A DNA stretch of 64,000 nt from Chloroflexota bacterium. GTDB lineage: Bacteria; Chloroflexota; Anaerolineae; UBA7937; B3-Chlor. Where the stretch lies: assembly GCA_030603665.1 (NCBI GenBank), contig JAUVXJ010000006.1:155038-219037 (forward strand), written 5' to 3'. The position numbers and the translations under genes are program-made. Of the stretch, positions 8,632-17,381 are shown piece after piece. Every line of letters begins with the position of its first letter. Position 1 is the stretch's first letter. The notes below the pieces were generated by a model that was not told the DNA's origin, ran no database searches, and worked only from the letters and a program-made list of their open reading frames with translations.

Positions 8632-8648
8632 CGAGGGGCTTCCCCTCG
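8632..8648 (+). terminator. GC-rich hairpin after the metal ATPase
   Basis: CGAGGGG / CCCCTCG with a three-base loop, 31 bases after the ATPase stop. There is no U-run, so termination efficiency is uncertain. Confidence 0.4.
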
Positions 8649-8704
8649 CAGACGCGCACCGCTACTGCGAGATGTGGAGATTATGAGGCAACCAGGAGGC
8701 CGGA

Positions 8705-9799
8705 ATGGATGATGTGAAACACTCTGTCTATCCTGTCGTCAACGCCCACAACGAATGGGATCCACTGGAGGAAGTGATCGTGGGCATTGTCGACGGCGCC
8801 ATGATCCCACCCTGGGACGTGATCTTGGAGGCGACTCTACACGAGAGAGAATTGTGGGATTTCCACCGCAAGTTTGGCGGATCTCCCTGGCCCAAAGAGA
8901 TCATCGATGCCGCCAAGAAGGACCTGGACGAATTCGTCCACATCCTGGAGGCGGAGGGAGTAACGGTCCGCCGGCCCACGCCCTACGACTTCTCCAAACC
9001 CTACGCCACACCGGATTTCGAGACCAAGAGCGGCTGCTACGCCCTGATGCCGAGAGACGTGTTGCTGGCCATAGGAGATCAGATCATCGAAGCACCGATG
9101 GGCTGGCGCTCGAGATATCACGAGCACTCGGCGTACAAGGATCTATGCAAAGAGTACTTCAAGAAGGGTGCCAGGTGGGTATCCGCTCCTCGCCCTCAGC
9201 TCAGCGACCGATCCTATGTAGAGGGTTTTGTGGCGCCCCAGGAAGGCGAGCCCATGAGAACCATTCTCACCGAGTTTGAGCCCCTCCTTGATGCAGCGGA
9301 TGTGATCAAGTGCGGCAGGGATATCTTCGTGGCGCAGAGCAGCTGCTGCAACCGCTTCGGCATCGAGTGGCTGCAGCGGCACCTGGGCAACGACTACAGC
9401 GTTCACGAGGTCGAGGTCCACGACACGCACCCCATGCATATCGATGCCACCTTCTACCCTCTGGCTCCCGGCAAGCTCTTGATCAATCCAGAACGGGTTC
9501 CCCATGTGCCAGAGATGTTCGCGAAGAGCGGCTGGGACGTCCTGGTGTGCCCCGAACCTGTTATGCCTGAGAGCCACCCCATGTACAACTGCAGCAGATG
9601 GATCAGCATGAACGTCCTGATGCTGGATGAAGAACGGGTGATTGTCTCCAAAGGGGAAGACACATTGATCAGAGCCCTGGAGGACTGGGGCTTCAAGCCT
9701 ATCCCCTGCAACTTCTACGACTTTGAGACCATAGGGGGCGGCTTCCATTGCGCCTCGCTGGATGTCAGGCGGCGAGGCGAGCTGAGGTCCTATTTCTAG
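8705..9799 (+). CDS. Arginine:glycine amidinotransferase family protein
   Basis: A 364-residue amidinotransferase closely resembling vertebrate GATM and the StrB inosamine amidinotransferases, which move an amidino group from arginine to an amine through a cysteine intermediate. The catalytic triad is visible: D196 in FEPLLDAADV, H245 in PMHIDATF and C349 in GGGFHCASLDVRRRG. The D-to-H (49) and H-to-C (104) spacings equal those of the human enzyme (D254, H303, C407). GIEWLQRHL and WISMNVLMLDEERV are also conserved. An AGGAGG site lies five bases before the ATG. The downstream dehydrogenase gene starts 42 bases later, so the two are probably co-transcribed. The acceptor amine (glycine, lysine or another) cannot be told from sequence. 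Confidence 0.92.
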   Translation: MDDVKHSVYPVVNAHNEWDPLEEVIVGIVDGAMIPPWDVILEATLHERELWDFHRKFGGSPWPKEIIDAAKKDLDEFVHILEAEGVTVRRPTPYDFSKPYATPDFETKSGCYALMPRDVLLAIGDQIIEAPMGWRSRYHEHSAYKDLCKEYFKKGARWVSAPRPQLSDRSYVEGFVAPQEGEPMRTILTEFEPLLDAADVIKCGRDIFVAQSSCCNRFGIEWLQRHLGNDYSVHEVEVHDTHPMHIDATFYPLAPGKLLINPERVPHVPEMFAKSGWDVLVCPEPVMPESHPMYNCSRWISMNVLMLDEERVIVSKGEDTLIRALEDWGFKPIPCNFYDFETIGGGFHCASLDVRRRGELRSYF

Positions 9800-9840
9800 A
9801 ATCTGTGCTTTGTCACATCGCTTACGAGGAGAGAGGAGCT

Positions 9841-11010
9841 ATGTCATATACCTATGCAGTTCTGGGGGCGGGCCGTCAGGGCACCGCTGCTGCCTACGAC
9901 ATGGCCCGCTGGGGCGACGCTGGGCGGGTAGTGTTGGCGGATTGTGATCTGGAGGTATCCCAGCGGGCCGCAAAGCGGGTGAATCAGCTGGTCGGTACGA
10001 AGGTCGCCGAGGCCGTTCAGCTTGACGTCACCGATTTGCAGGCCGTCGAGCGGGTGCTGACCGGAGTGGACGCCTTCCTCAGCGCCGTGCCATACTACTA
10101 CAACCTGGATATCACCCAGGTCGCTATACGGGTCGAGGCCCACATGTGCGACCTGGGAGGGCACACCGGCATCGCCCGCCAGCAACACGGCTTTGACGTA
10201 GAGGCTCAGACCGCCGGCATTAGCATCGTTCCTAACTGCGGCCAGGTGCCGGGCATGGGTACCACGCTGATGGTCTACGCCATGGAGCTGCTGGACGAGG
10301 CGGTGGATGTCTACATGTGGGACGGGGGAATCCCCCAGGACCCACGGCCGCCCTTCAACTACCTGCTCTCATTCAATATCGCCGGACTGACCAACGAGTA
10401 CGCCGAGCCCGCCATCTTCCTCCGCGATTGGAAGGTCAGCGAGGTGGAGACGATGACGGAGTTGGAGACCGTCGAGTTCCCGGAGCCTATCGGCACCCTG
10501 GAGGCGTTCGTCGCCGGTGGCGGCACTGATACCATGCCCTGGACCTTCGAGGGCAGGGTTCGCACGCTCCAGAACAAGACCCTCCGGCATCCGGGGAACT
10601 TTGCCCAACTGCGTGCTTTCTACGATCTGGGGCTATGGGACCTGACGCCAGTCAAGATAGGAGACGTGGAGTTCGTGCCCCGGGAAGTCTTTCACGAACT
10701 GTTCGAGCCCAAGGTCACCTTCGCCGAGGACAAGGACATGGTCATCGTACGTGTCAAGTCGGTGGGGAAGAAGGACGGCCGGGACGCCGAGGCCATCGTG
10801 GAGGTGATAGACTACTTCGACGAGGAGACGGGCTTCACGGCGATGGAGCGTTCCACCGGCTGGAGCGCAGCCATCGTAGCGGAGATGATGATTCGAGGGC
10901 AGATCCCGCCGGGAGCCGGGGGCGTGGAGACCCAGGTACCGGCCCGGCCCTTCCTGGAACAACTCCGCCATCGCGGGATCGATGTCACAGAGCGGGTGAC
11001 CGTGGAGTAG
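9841..11010 (+). CDS. Saccharopine dehydrogenase-like NAD(P)-dependent enzyme
   Basis: A 389-residue protein with an N-terminal Rossmann fold (YAVLGAGRQGTAAAYDMARWG, residues 4-24) and the VDAFLSAVPYYYNLDI and HMCDLGGHTGIARQQH segments of the saccharopine/lysine-6-dehydrogenase family, followed by GISIVPNCGQVPGMG. These enzymes make or break secondary amines or deaminate lysine to a cyclic imine. ATG 9841 follows a GAGGAGAGAGG purine tract and is preferred to an earlier in-frame start inside the amidinotransferase gene. Pairing with an amidinotransferase suggests metabolism of a guanidino or basic amino acid. That is inference; no product can be named. Confidence 0.85.
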   Translation: MSYTYAVLGAGRQGTAAAYDMARWGDAGRVVLADCDLEVSQRAAKRVNQLVGTKVAEAVQLDVTDLQAVERVLTGVDAFLSAVPYYYNLDITQVAIRVEAHMCDLGGHTGIARQQHGFDVEAQTAGISIVPNCGQVPGMGTTLMVYAMELLDEAVDVYMWDGGIPQDPRPPFNYLLSFNIAGLTNEYAEPAIFLRDWKVSEVETMTELETVEFPEPIGTLEAFVAGGGTDTMPWTFEGRVRTLQNKTLRHPGNFAQLRAFYDLGLWDLTPVKIGDVEFVPREVFHELFEPKVTFAEDKDMVIVRVKSVGKKDGRDAEAIVEVIDYFDEETGFTAMERSTGWSAAIVAEMMIRGQIPPGAGGVETQVPARPFLEQLRHRGIDVTERVTVE

Positions 11011-11013
11011 GCC

Positions 11014-11094
11014 TCAGACTTCGTTGAGCAGGTCAAGGAACTCTACCGCCACGTCAAGCGGGGCTCTGATCACATGGCCCAGGCGGCATAGCCC
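11014..11094 (-). pseudogene. Decayed C-terminal fragment of a nif3-like gene
   Basis: The minus strand reads [20 protein letters not shown] then D-L-L-N-E-V-stop. The intact Nif3-like protein at 11336-12094 ends GVLALGDVIRDRFEAEVEFI then D-L-P-N-E-V-stop. The two tails align without gaps, including the stop codon, so this is a duplicated gene end. It overlaps the last codons of the DUF433 gene in another frame. Confidence 0.8.
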
Positions 11095-11282
11095 AGCGCC
11101 TGGTCGATGGCCTCCCTCTCCAGTTCAGGCCACTCTTTCAGCATCTCCTCCACAGTCATGCCTGAACTCAAGTAACCGAGGATGGAGGCCACCGGTATCC
11201 TCAGCCCGCGGATGCAAGGCTTCCCGAAACACTTGCCCGCATCCAGAGTGATGCGGTTGAACTTACAATGCCGGATCTCCAC
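11070..11282 (-). CDS. DUF433 family small protein (antitoxin-like)
   Basis: A 70-residue DUF433 protein: [20 protein letters not shown] (near 11-30), [18 protein letters not shown], then [17 protein letters not shown]. It is a small helix-turn-helix-like family often encoded beside a DUF5615 PIN-like partner and treated as VapB-type antitoxin. No such partner is present here; the downstream side is a nif3 remnant and a convergent gene. GTG 11282 lies 11 bases after an AGGAG. A TTG at 11309 would add nine residues. The gene sits between an intact nif3 gene and a copied nif3 end, which suggests insertion or rearrangement. Confidence 0.82.
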   Translation of the reverse strand: MEIRHCKFNRITLDAGKCFGKPCIRGLRIPVASILGYLSSGMTVEEMLKEWPELEREAIDQALGYAAWAM

Positions 11283-11335
11283 GCTCGCTTCATCTCCTGC
11301 CGGTGACAAAATCGGTCAACGGAATGGACGGGGCC

Positions 11336-12094
11336 TCACACCTCGTTGGGGAGATCTATGAACTCCACCTCCGCCTCGAAGCGGTCCCTGATCACGTCAC
11401 CCAAGGCCAGCACGCCCAACTTCTCCGTGTTGTAGTGACCGCCAGCTATGAAGCTGATGTTTGCCTCGCGGAACAGCTCCCGGTTCCACTCGTGGGGCTC
11501 GCCGGTGATGTAGAGGTCCACCTTATCCCGGATCAACCCCTCCATGTCGGCCGGCAGGGGAGCGCCCTTGCCGCTCACGGCCACCACCCGCCGCACCTCC
11601 GCTGGCCCGAAGAGATAGCTGGCGCGGAGCTGGCCGAACATCCGCTGGCACTCAGCCTCCAGGTGATCCAACGCCACCGGGGTTTCGAACTCCCCGTACC
11701 ATCCCCAACCGCCTTCGCCGTAGGGTACCGTGGGCGAAGCGCCCAGACCCTTGATGATCAGGGCGTTGTGTCCGACCTCGGGGTGGCTGTCCAGGAGGTA
11801 ATGGTAGCCGATCAGGGAAAGCTCATGCTGGAAGAGGAAGCGCAGCCGCTGGGTAAAGATGGTATCCAGGAGTTGTCCCGGGGGCATGTTCATGCCGTGG
11901 TGCACCAGGAGGGCATCAGCTTTGCGGGCCACGGCCTCCTCGAAGAGGCGCAGGCTGGCGCTGACGCCGGTGGCGAGGAGCTTGACTTCCTCTCTGCCTC
12001 TCACCTGCAGGCCGTTGGGCATGTAGGAGTCCTTGTCCCCCACATCGCCCATGAAGTCATCAAGGAAGGCCATCAGATCGTCCAGAGTAACCAT
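11336..12094 (-). CDS. Nif3-like dinuclear metal centre protein (YbgI/DUF34 family)
   Basis: A 252-residue member of the Nif3/YbgI family, whose hexameric ring proteins bind two metal ions per subunit. Metal-ligand motifs are present: LLVHHGM (paired histidines near 65), GYHYLLDSHPEVGHN (near 97-111), and the C-terminal GGHYNTEKLGV. The family has been linked to GTP cyclohydrolase I-like and other hydrolase roles but has no settled function. An AGGAGG site lies five bases before the ATG. The length is normal for the short form. Fragments of a second copy occur at 5517-5632 and 11014-11094, both in the same orientation. Confidence 0.9.
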   Translation of the reverse strand: MVTLDDLMAFLDDFMGDVGDKDSYMPNGLQVRGREEVKLLATGVSASLRLFEEAVARKADALLVHHGMNMPPGQLLDTIFTQRLRFLFQHELSLIGYHYLLDSHPEVGHNALIIKGLGASPTVPYGEGGWGWYGEFETPVALDHLEAECQRMFGQLRASYLFGPAEVRRVVAVSGKGAPLPADMEGLIRDKVDLYITGEPHEWNRELFREANISFIAGGHYNTEKLGVLALGDVIRDRFEAEVEFIDLPNEV

Positions 12095-12282
12095 GGAGTC
12101 CTCCTGAGCTCTTGTGGCTCAACGCTCTATGTTCGCCATCTCGATGCGCGCTGCCGTCGTGCGACGAGCGTCCTCCTCACGCACCGCTGCGTACCCCGAC
12201 TGCTCAAACCTAGATCTAAGGGCACCGACCCTAGTCACCCGGCACCGATCAGCGCCACCGCAGCAGGCTAGCCTGCGAGCTT

Positions 12283-15200
12283 CTATCGCCCGGGAGGACT
12301 AAGATCAATCGTGGCGTTGTTCACGAACTCCCGAATCTCCTCTTCACTGAAGCGTGCCGCAAGGAACTCTAGAAGCTCCTGCTGTCGCGGCTGGCCGATC
12401 ACAGAGCGGTAGGCTACGAGAGATCTCTTCAGCTGTTCGAGTCGCCCGACCTCGCGGCTCAAAGGGAACACAGGTATTCTTCGCTCGATGGTAAGTGCTT
12501 CCTGAGTGGGATCGTCTGGCCGATAGATCCAAAACGGCACCAAGTCATTGGCATCGGTCGGGCGGTCCTCAATTGCCCGGTCGAAGAGCTGCTGCCAAGG
12601 ATCGACCTGAGTCCCGCCTGTCTCGACCACGGAGAGCCCATATCCCAGAGCCAGATTTCGACGGATGACGTGCCCCTTGTAACGGTGAATCCGTCCCTCA
12701 CGCTGCTCGAGATCGACCGGGTTCGAGGGCAGATTCCAGTGAACAACCCGGTGGCAGTACTGGTGGAAGTCCAGTCCTTCCTGGCCGATCGAAGTGGTAG
12801 CTAGCACAAAAGGACGGAAGGGGGAATTGAAGGCGATTCGAACATCGACATCGCGAGTTCCTTCGTCATAGTCGAGTGCCTTCTCAGTCCCAAAGCGCAA
12901 CGCGTACCGACAACGAAGCCCCCTCTTCTCCAGGGCTGGCGCGCTCTCATCTTGCAGGACAATCTCGTCGAACCGCAAGGTAGGCGCCCTCAGAGAGAGC
13001 GCTTTGTGCACCGTTTCACTCAACTTGTCGGCGGTCTCAGCCGCATCGTGGCCCACCAATCCCAATGATTCATGGAGCACGTGATAGTATTCATCCATCA
13101 CAGCCTGGAGATTGCCATCCAAACAGTAGCGAAGCACCTTCTGCCAATAGGCACCTTCTGGATAGAGGCTCCGCAACAGCGAGATGACCTGGGGCTGATT
13201 GAACAGTGTTCGGAAGCCTAAGCTAACCTTTGCTGCAGATTGGAGGAAGGCCGTCCACTCTGGAGACACTATCCGCAGTAGAGCCCGCAAGGAAGCTACC
13301 GCAGGGCTACTTAGGGCGACATATGTCAGAATATCCACTAGGTTGGATGGGGGCCGACCAAGGGAGGTCGGCGCGCGGAAGAACTGAGCGAACCCGTCCG
13401 CGTGTTCGGCGAACCTAGTTTCTCCCCCTTCATCATCCCTGTGGTCCGAGTCCGCTTCCAGCAGCCTACTCCATGCTTGCTCTCCTTCCTGGTCGCAGAG
13501 CCACCTTCCCACAGTCTTCTTGTTATGATAGCTGTCCAGCACTGCCATCGACGCCCAGTACCAGAGCTCGTCCTCGGGGCCGCTGTCCACAACATCCATG
13601 GAAGCTGTCGCCTGGTTGAGCAGTTCTTCGATGCGGCCCCTACAGGCATCGAAGACCGCCTTGCTCGAGGGAGGGGTGGTGGTCGTTAGGCCCTTCGCAA
13701 TGCTAAGTGGATCGACCTCTCGCGCCAGAGTCAAGCATGGGTATGTCAGACAGAACACCGGCATACCGGTCAGGCGGCCCCGGCTGCGCGCAAAGTTCAG
13801 AAGGGGCCTGCGTTTCTCGGTGAGCTCAGAGTAGCTGAAGTCTCTCTCCTCGTCGCTCAGCATGCGCCGCTCAACCTCATAGCTGAGGAGCATGGCAATG
13901 GTCTTGGGCACCAGCCTCCACGCAGAGAAGACCAACGTTTTGGTGCAGCCTGCTGCCTCGATACCCCGAAACGGACCATCAGGCTGATAATAAGGCAGAG
14001 ACGGTGGCATCCAGAGAAGCTGCCAGTTTCCGCTCTCTAGGGAGTCTCGCCAGAGCGAGCGTAGGCGGGCGTTGCCAGGATCGATGGCCTGATACGCGTC
14101 GACTGTCTCCCAACGGAGGAAGCTATGTTCGCCCATCTTCAATAGCGTCGCAAGCTCTGGCCCTTCAGGTGTTGACAGGGCAGCTTCAAGGCTCTTCTTG
14201 AGCTTGTATTCTTCCATCAGGTTGAGAGGGTAAGCCGAGGATTTCCAGTACTCAACCTGGTCCCCCGCGTCGAGGGCCCCCGCAATTCGGTCCAGATGGA
14301 TGAACCCTGCCAGGTCGGTCGGATGAACCTGATCCTGGGCGACTATGCTCTCTGAGAGCATACCTTTGCGATCCGTCGAGGCTGCCAGACGTTCCGTGCG
14401 CACCATGACCCGGCGCAGCACACTCTCGATCGTCTCCTTGGGCTCTCGCAGCTCCTCGCGCCCACTGCTGTCCAGGTGCAACATGGCCCTGCCGTAGCGC
14501 CCAATGGCTGATACCAGGTCGCCCAAATCCTCTGGCTGATTCCTCAATAGGAACTCCACCGTGTCGTAGAAGTCTTCATAGTGATCTTCTCCTCGTTCCT
14601 CCTGGAGTGTGTACATCTTGTAGGGTGTGGCCGAAAGCAGGAGCACTTTCACATCCGGGAACGCGAATAACTCTCGCGCCAGGAGTGCTGTGTCTCCCTC
14701 CGTGCCTAGGAGGTACTTGAAGCGCTGGAACTCATCAAGGATGACCAAATCCGGTTCCAGAGCGGAGAGGCATGACCGGGCCAGCAGCCGCCTTAAGTCT
14801 CCGATCCAGCGGTTGCGCTCTGACCGCATCTCCCACGTCAGATGCTTCCGCCGAGGGCCAATGAGCTCGGCTACAGCATCGTAGCGGGCCCGAAGCTGAG
14901 GAACCTCGTCCAGCGCGCTGAAGAAGGCCTGCTTGAGCTCCTCATCCAGAGCAGGGGCCACTTCCCGCCCGAACCAGGTCAGATACGACCTCCATCTATC
15001 CGGCCTGACGTCTCCGCGAAGGATGTTCTTCAGACTCCCCAGACGAACATCCCAGTACTCTCGCAACAACGAGTAGAGCACTGCCCGCTCCCGTTGCCAC
15101 CCACTGCGCGACCGAAGGTGGAATGAGGTAGCAGGCGTCAGGGAAACGAAGTTGAGTCTGTTGCCCCGGAGCTCCTGCAGCGTGATGGGAAGAAGTGTAG

Positions 15201-15522
15201 CGCGCGAGGCGAACTGGAAGTGCCGATCGGCGGTGATGTTAAGGCGGTCGATATTCTGCTGGGCGATGGCCAGATTGGAGCAGATATAGACAACGTCGAT
15301 GCGAGGTACGCTATCCCACAGATGATCCACAGCCTTGGCAATCACACCGCGGGCTACCAAGGTCTTGCCAAGCCCAACCTCGTCAGCAATCAGGAAGCGC
15401 GAAACGGAATCGGCATCAGTGTAGAGCCTTTGGAAGATGTAATCCACCGTGTCCCGCTGGAAATCCTTCAGACCGCGGAGAACCTCTTCCACGTTGGGTC
15501 GCCTGGAGCCCTCTAGCGTCAT
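12283..15522 (-). CDS. Large SF2 (SNF2/RapA-like) helicase of a PLD/DUF6361 defence-type operon
   Basis: A 1,079-residue SF2 helicase. The first RecA domain has FQRDTVDYIFQRL (Q-like region), Walker A ADEVGLGKT (46-54), DEFQ in place of DEAD/DEAH (263-266) and SATPYKMY (297-304). A long insert with little recognisable similarity precedes the second RecA domain, where TTSIGQEGLDFHQ and VDLEQREGRIHRYKGH (motifs V-VI) lie near 910-960. The ATG overlaps the stop of the PLD gene by four bases, so the two are translationally coupled. Helicases of this type with an adjacent PLD nuclease recur in prokaryotic defence loci such as DISARM-like sets. That role here is inferred. Confidence 0.85.
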   Translation of the reverse strand: MTLEGSRRPNVEEVLRGLKDFQRDTVDYIFQRLYTDADSVSRFLIADEVGLGKTLVARGVIAKAVDHLWDSVPRIDVVYICSNLAIAQQNIDRLNITADRHFQFASRATLLPITLQELRGNRLNFVSLTPATSFHLRSRSGWQRERAVLYSLLREYWDVRLGSLKNILRGDVRPDRWRSYLTWFGREVAPALDEELKQAFFSALDEVPQLRARYDAVAELIGPRRKHLTWEMRSERNRWIGDLRRLLARSCLSALEPDLVILDEFQRFKYLLGTEGDTALLARELFAFPDVKVLLLSATPYKMYTLQEERGEDHYEDFYDTVEFLLRNQPEDLGDLVSAIGRYGRAMLHLDSSGREELREPKETIESVLRRVMVRTERLAASTDRKGMLSESIVAQDQVHPTDLAGFIHLDRIAGALDAGDQVEYWKSSAYPLNLMEEYKLKKSLEAALSTPEGPELATLLKMGEHSFLRWETVDAYQAIDPGNARLRSLWRDSLESGNWQLLWMPPSLPYYQPDGPFRGIEAAGCTKTLVFSAWRLVPKTIAMLLSYEVERRMLSDEERDFSYSELTEKRRPLLNFARSRGRLTGMPVFCLTYPCLTLAREVDPLSIAKGLTTTTPPSSKAVFDACRGRIEELLNQATASMDVVDSGPEDELWYWASMAVLDSYHNKKTVGRWLCDQEGEQAWSRLLEADSDHRDDEGGETRFAEHADGFAQFFRAPTSLGRPPSNLVDILTYVALSSPAVASLRALLRIVSPEWTAFLQSAAKVSLGFRTLFNQPQVISLLRSLYPEGAYWQKVLRYCLDGNLQAVMDEYYHVLHESLGLVGHDAAETADKLSETVHKALSLRAPTLRFDEIVLQDESAPALEKRGLRCRYALRFGTEKALDYDEGTRDVDVRIAFNSPFRPFVLATTSIGQEGLDFHQYCHRVVHWNLPSNPVDLEQREGRIHRYKGHVIRRNLALGYGLSVVETGGTQVDPWQQLFDRAIEDRPTDANDLVPFWIYRPDDPTQEALTIERRIPVFPLSREVGRLEQLKRSLVAYRSVIGQPRQQELLEFLAARFSEEEIREFVNNATIDLSPPGR

Positions 15523-17381
15523 GCTATATCACTCCTTGTTTGGGTGACCGCCTCCCAGAAGGGCTCGAATCCCTCCGGCAGGACTTCGCGCCCTTCTGGC
15601 GTGCGTCGCAGTCCCTCGACCAGATCAGCGATGCGGTCGATCTTCTCTGGTGAGCGACTGAGGGCGCGCATCAACATTTCGAGTAGTGGCATGCCGCTGC
15701 TGCCCCATGCCCGATCCCAGGAAGCCCCTGTGCCGTCCACAATCCAATGGATCAGGTTGGCATCCTCAGGTGACAGGATCAACCACAGATACCGCAGGAA
15801 CTGCTCACGCTCGGAGATGATTGCACTGAACAGACGATCACTCCGCCCCTGAGGGATGCCCGAAATGGGCAGGTTGAGCACAAAGCGGAGCGCATGTCTG
15901 TGGTCTTCCACTCGGGCGCTGACCTCAAACGCGATGAAGGAGGTGAGAGCCAGGATAGTGACCTTGGGGAAGGTCAGCGCCGTGGCCCGGGATGTGTGCT
16001 CGATGGGAATGCGTTGCTCGGGATGCAGTGTCACTGGCCAGCAAGCAATCGAGTAGTCGCCCTGAGGCGGATTGGGCCGGGTATGGTTGCTGTACAACAC
16101 GAGGTCGAACCGCTCGGCGTCCTGTTCTGCGACGTCCAATCGTAGCTTCAGATCCACAAGCCAATCGCGAACTCTATCCGCCACCGCCTCCACCTGTTTC
16201 TGCTTCTCATCAACCTCGACCTTTCCACTTGGCCTGTAGGCGCGAAGCAGCGAGAGGATTGCACGATCGTCCCCCTCCTCACCAAGGACCTTGTCTATCC
16301 CGATCTTGCTCTTGCGCCCTTGCAGCTCGATCATGAACTCCACATTCTTGCGCCGGAAGGCGGCGTTAGTCGCATTGGCTGAACCTACCAGCCATGTCGC
16401 ATTCCAACCCGCCTCCTTGACGAAGAGCTTGGCGTGCAATCCTGAAGGATCGGGGCTGGCTCCAGGGACTTCCTCTCCTAGGCCCACTGTCGTGTCCATG
16501 TCTGGCTCTACAGCTTCGGGGTCGTCGAGCACGTATAGCCGCTCAAAGCGGTCCAAGGTCTTGGGCTTCAGCGCGTCAATGCTCTCAGCACGTGACAGCA
16601 TGACGTGTCTCTCGCCTTGCTCCGTCAACTGCCTCAGCAGTCGATCACTCAGAAACGGGGAGACCACTAGCATGCGATCACATCTTCGGTCAAGGCGTAG
16701 CTTCGGGCAGCCTGGGATTCCCAGCGGGTAGAACGCCAGATCGTCTCGGAATGGCCATGGTACTCGAAAAGCCACCCTCCGGACTTCGTCCTGCAGCAGT
16801 GCGATGTCCGCAGCGATCCGCGGCTCCACCGGATGGACGGCAAGCTCCGGCAGCTGCTGTACGAAATTGCCAAGAGGGTTGTTGCGGCCGTAAGCCCGCT
16901 GGCGGTGAGTCGCCAGATGGCCCTCAAGTCTCAGCATGAGATCCCAGGACTTGTCAAACGTAAGATTGCGGCTGAGACTCAGAAGACGATAGAGAGGTGG
17001 GTGTTCTTCCGCTTCGGCCACGTAGCGCAGCAGCCAAACCTTGGGATGGAAGACCCCGCCCCGTGGTGCCTGCACCTCGACGATGCTCTTCTCAAGAAAG
17101 CTGTACAGGTAGTTGTCTGGAGGTGGGATGGCGATGCGCCCAGCCTGGCAGAAGATGGAAAGCCGATCCGCGTGGCGGCGCACGCCCTCCAACAGCACGA
17201 CGGGGTCGTTCAGCGCCGATTCGGAATCCGAGACTTCCAGCAGCGCCAGTGAGAGCGAGGCAACAAGTAGGGTGAGCAGATCCAACGTGAAGGTGGTAGC
17301 AATCCCCCGGTCAAACTGGTAGCCTTCCGGGGGACGGAGGGCATCCAGGAACAACTCCCTCTGATCTGGCGCCAGCATCAT
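15519..17381 (-). CDS. Phospholipase D-like nuclease, two HxK motifs
   Basis: A 620-residue PLD-superfamily protein. The first half-site is FHPK (H112, K114) with SLSRNLTFDKSWD (135-147). The second is LHAK (H316, K318) with LVGSANATNAAFRRKN (331-346). Two HKD-type half-sites make a complete active site of the kind used by PLD-type DNases. The start ATG (17381) overlaps the stop of the DUF6361 gene in an ATGA, with GAGGGGGAG just upstream, so a longer in-frame extension inside that gene is rejected. The helicase start overlaps its own stop in the same way. With these neighbours it is probably the effector or processing nuclease of a defence operon. Confidence 0.87.
   Translation of the reverse strand: MMLAPDQRELFLDALRPPEGYQFDRGIATTFTLDLLTLLVASLSLALLEVSDSESALNDPVVLLEGVRRHADRLSIFCQAGRIAIPPPDNYLYSFLEKSIVEVQAPRGGVFHPKVWLLRYVAEAEEHPPLYRLLSLSRNLTFDKSWDLMLRLEGHLATHRQRAYGRNNPLGNFVQQLPELAVHPVEPRIAADIALLQDEVRRVAFRVPWPFRDDLAFYPLGIPGCPKLRLDRRCDRMLVVSPFLSDRLLRQLTEQGERHVMLSRAESIDALKPKTLDRFERLYVLDDPEAVEPDMDTTVGLGEEVPGASPDPSGLHAKLFVKEAGWNATWLVGSANATNAAFRRKNVEFMIELQGRKSKIGIDKVLGEEGDDRAILSLLRAYRPSGKVEVDEKQKQVEAVADRVRDWLVDLKLRLDVAEQDAERFDLVLYSNHTRPNPPQGDYSIACWPVTLHPEQRIPIEHTSRATALTFPKVTILALTSFIAFEVSARVEDHRHALRFVLNLPISGIPQGRSDRLFSAIISEREQFLRYLWLILSPEDANLIHWIVDGTGASWDRAWGSSGMPLLEMLMRALSRSPEKIDRIADLVEGLRRTPEGREVLPEGFEPFWEAVTQTRSDIA

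Noticed and set aside
11070..11309. Complete DUF433/DUF5615 toxin-antitoxin pair
   Set aside because: Only the DUF433 member is present; the position where the PIN-like partner is usually found holds a nif3 remnant.
11303..12271. Plus-strand open frame of 322 codons
   Set aside because: It is antisense to the nif3-like gene, whose metal motifs and ribosome site identify the real frame.
12262..12278. GCAGGCTAGCCTGC palindrome as helicase terminator
   Set aside because: It has no loop of usable size and no U-run; it is probably a chance dyad.
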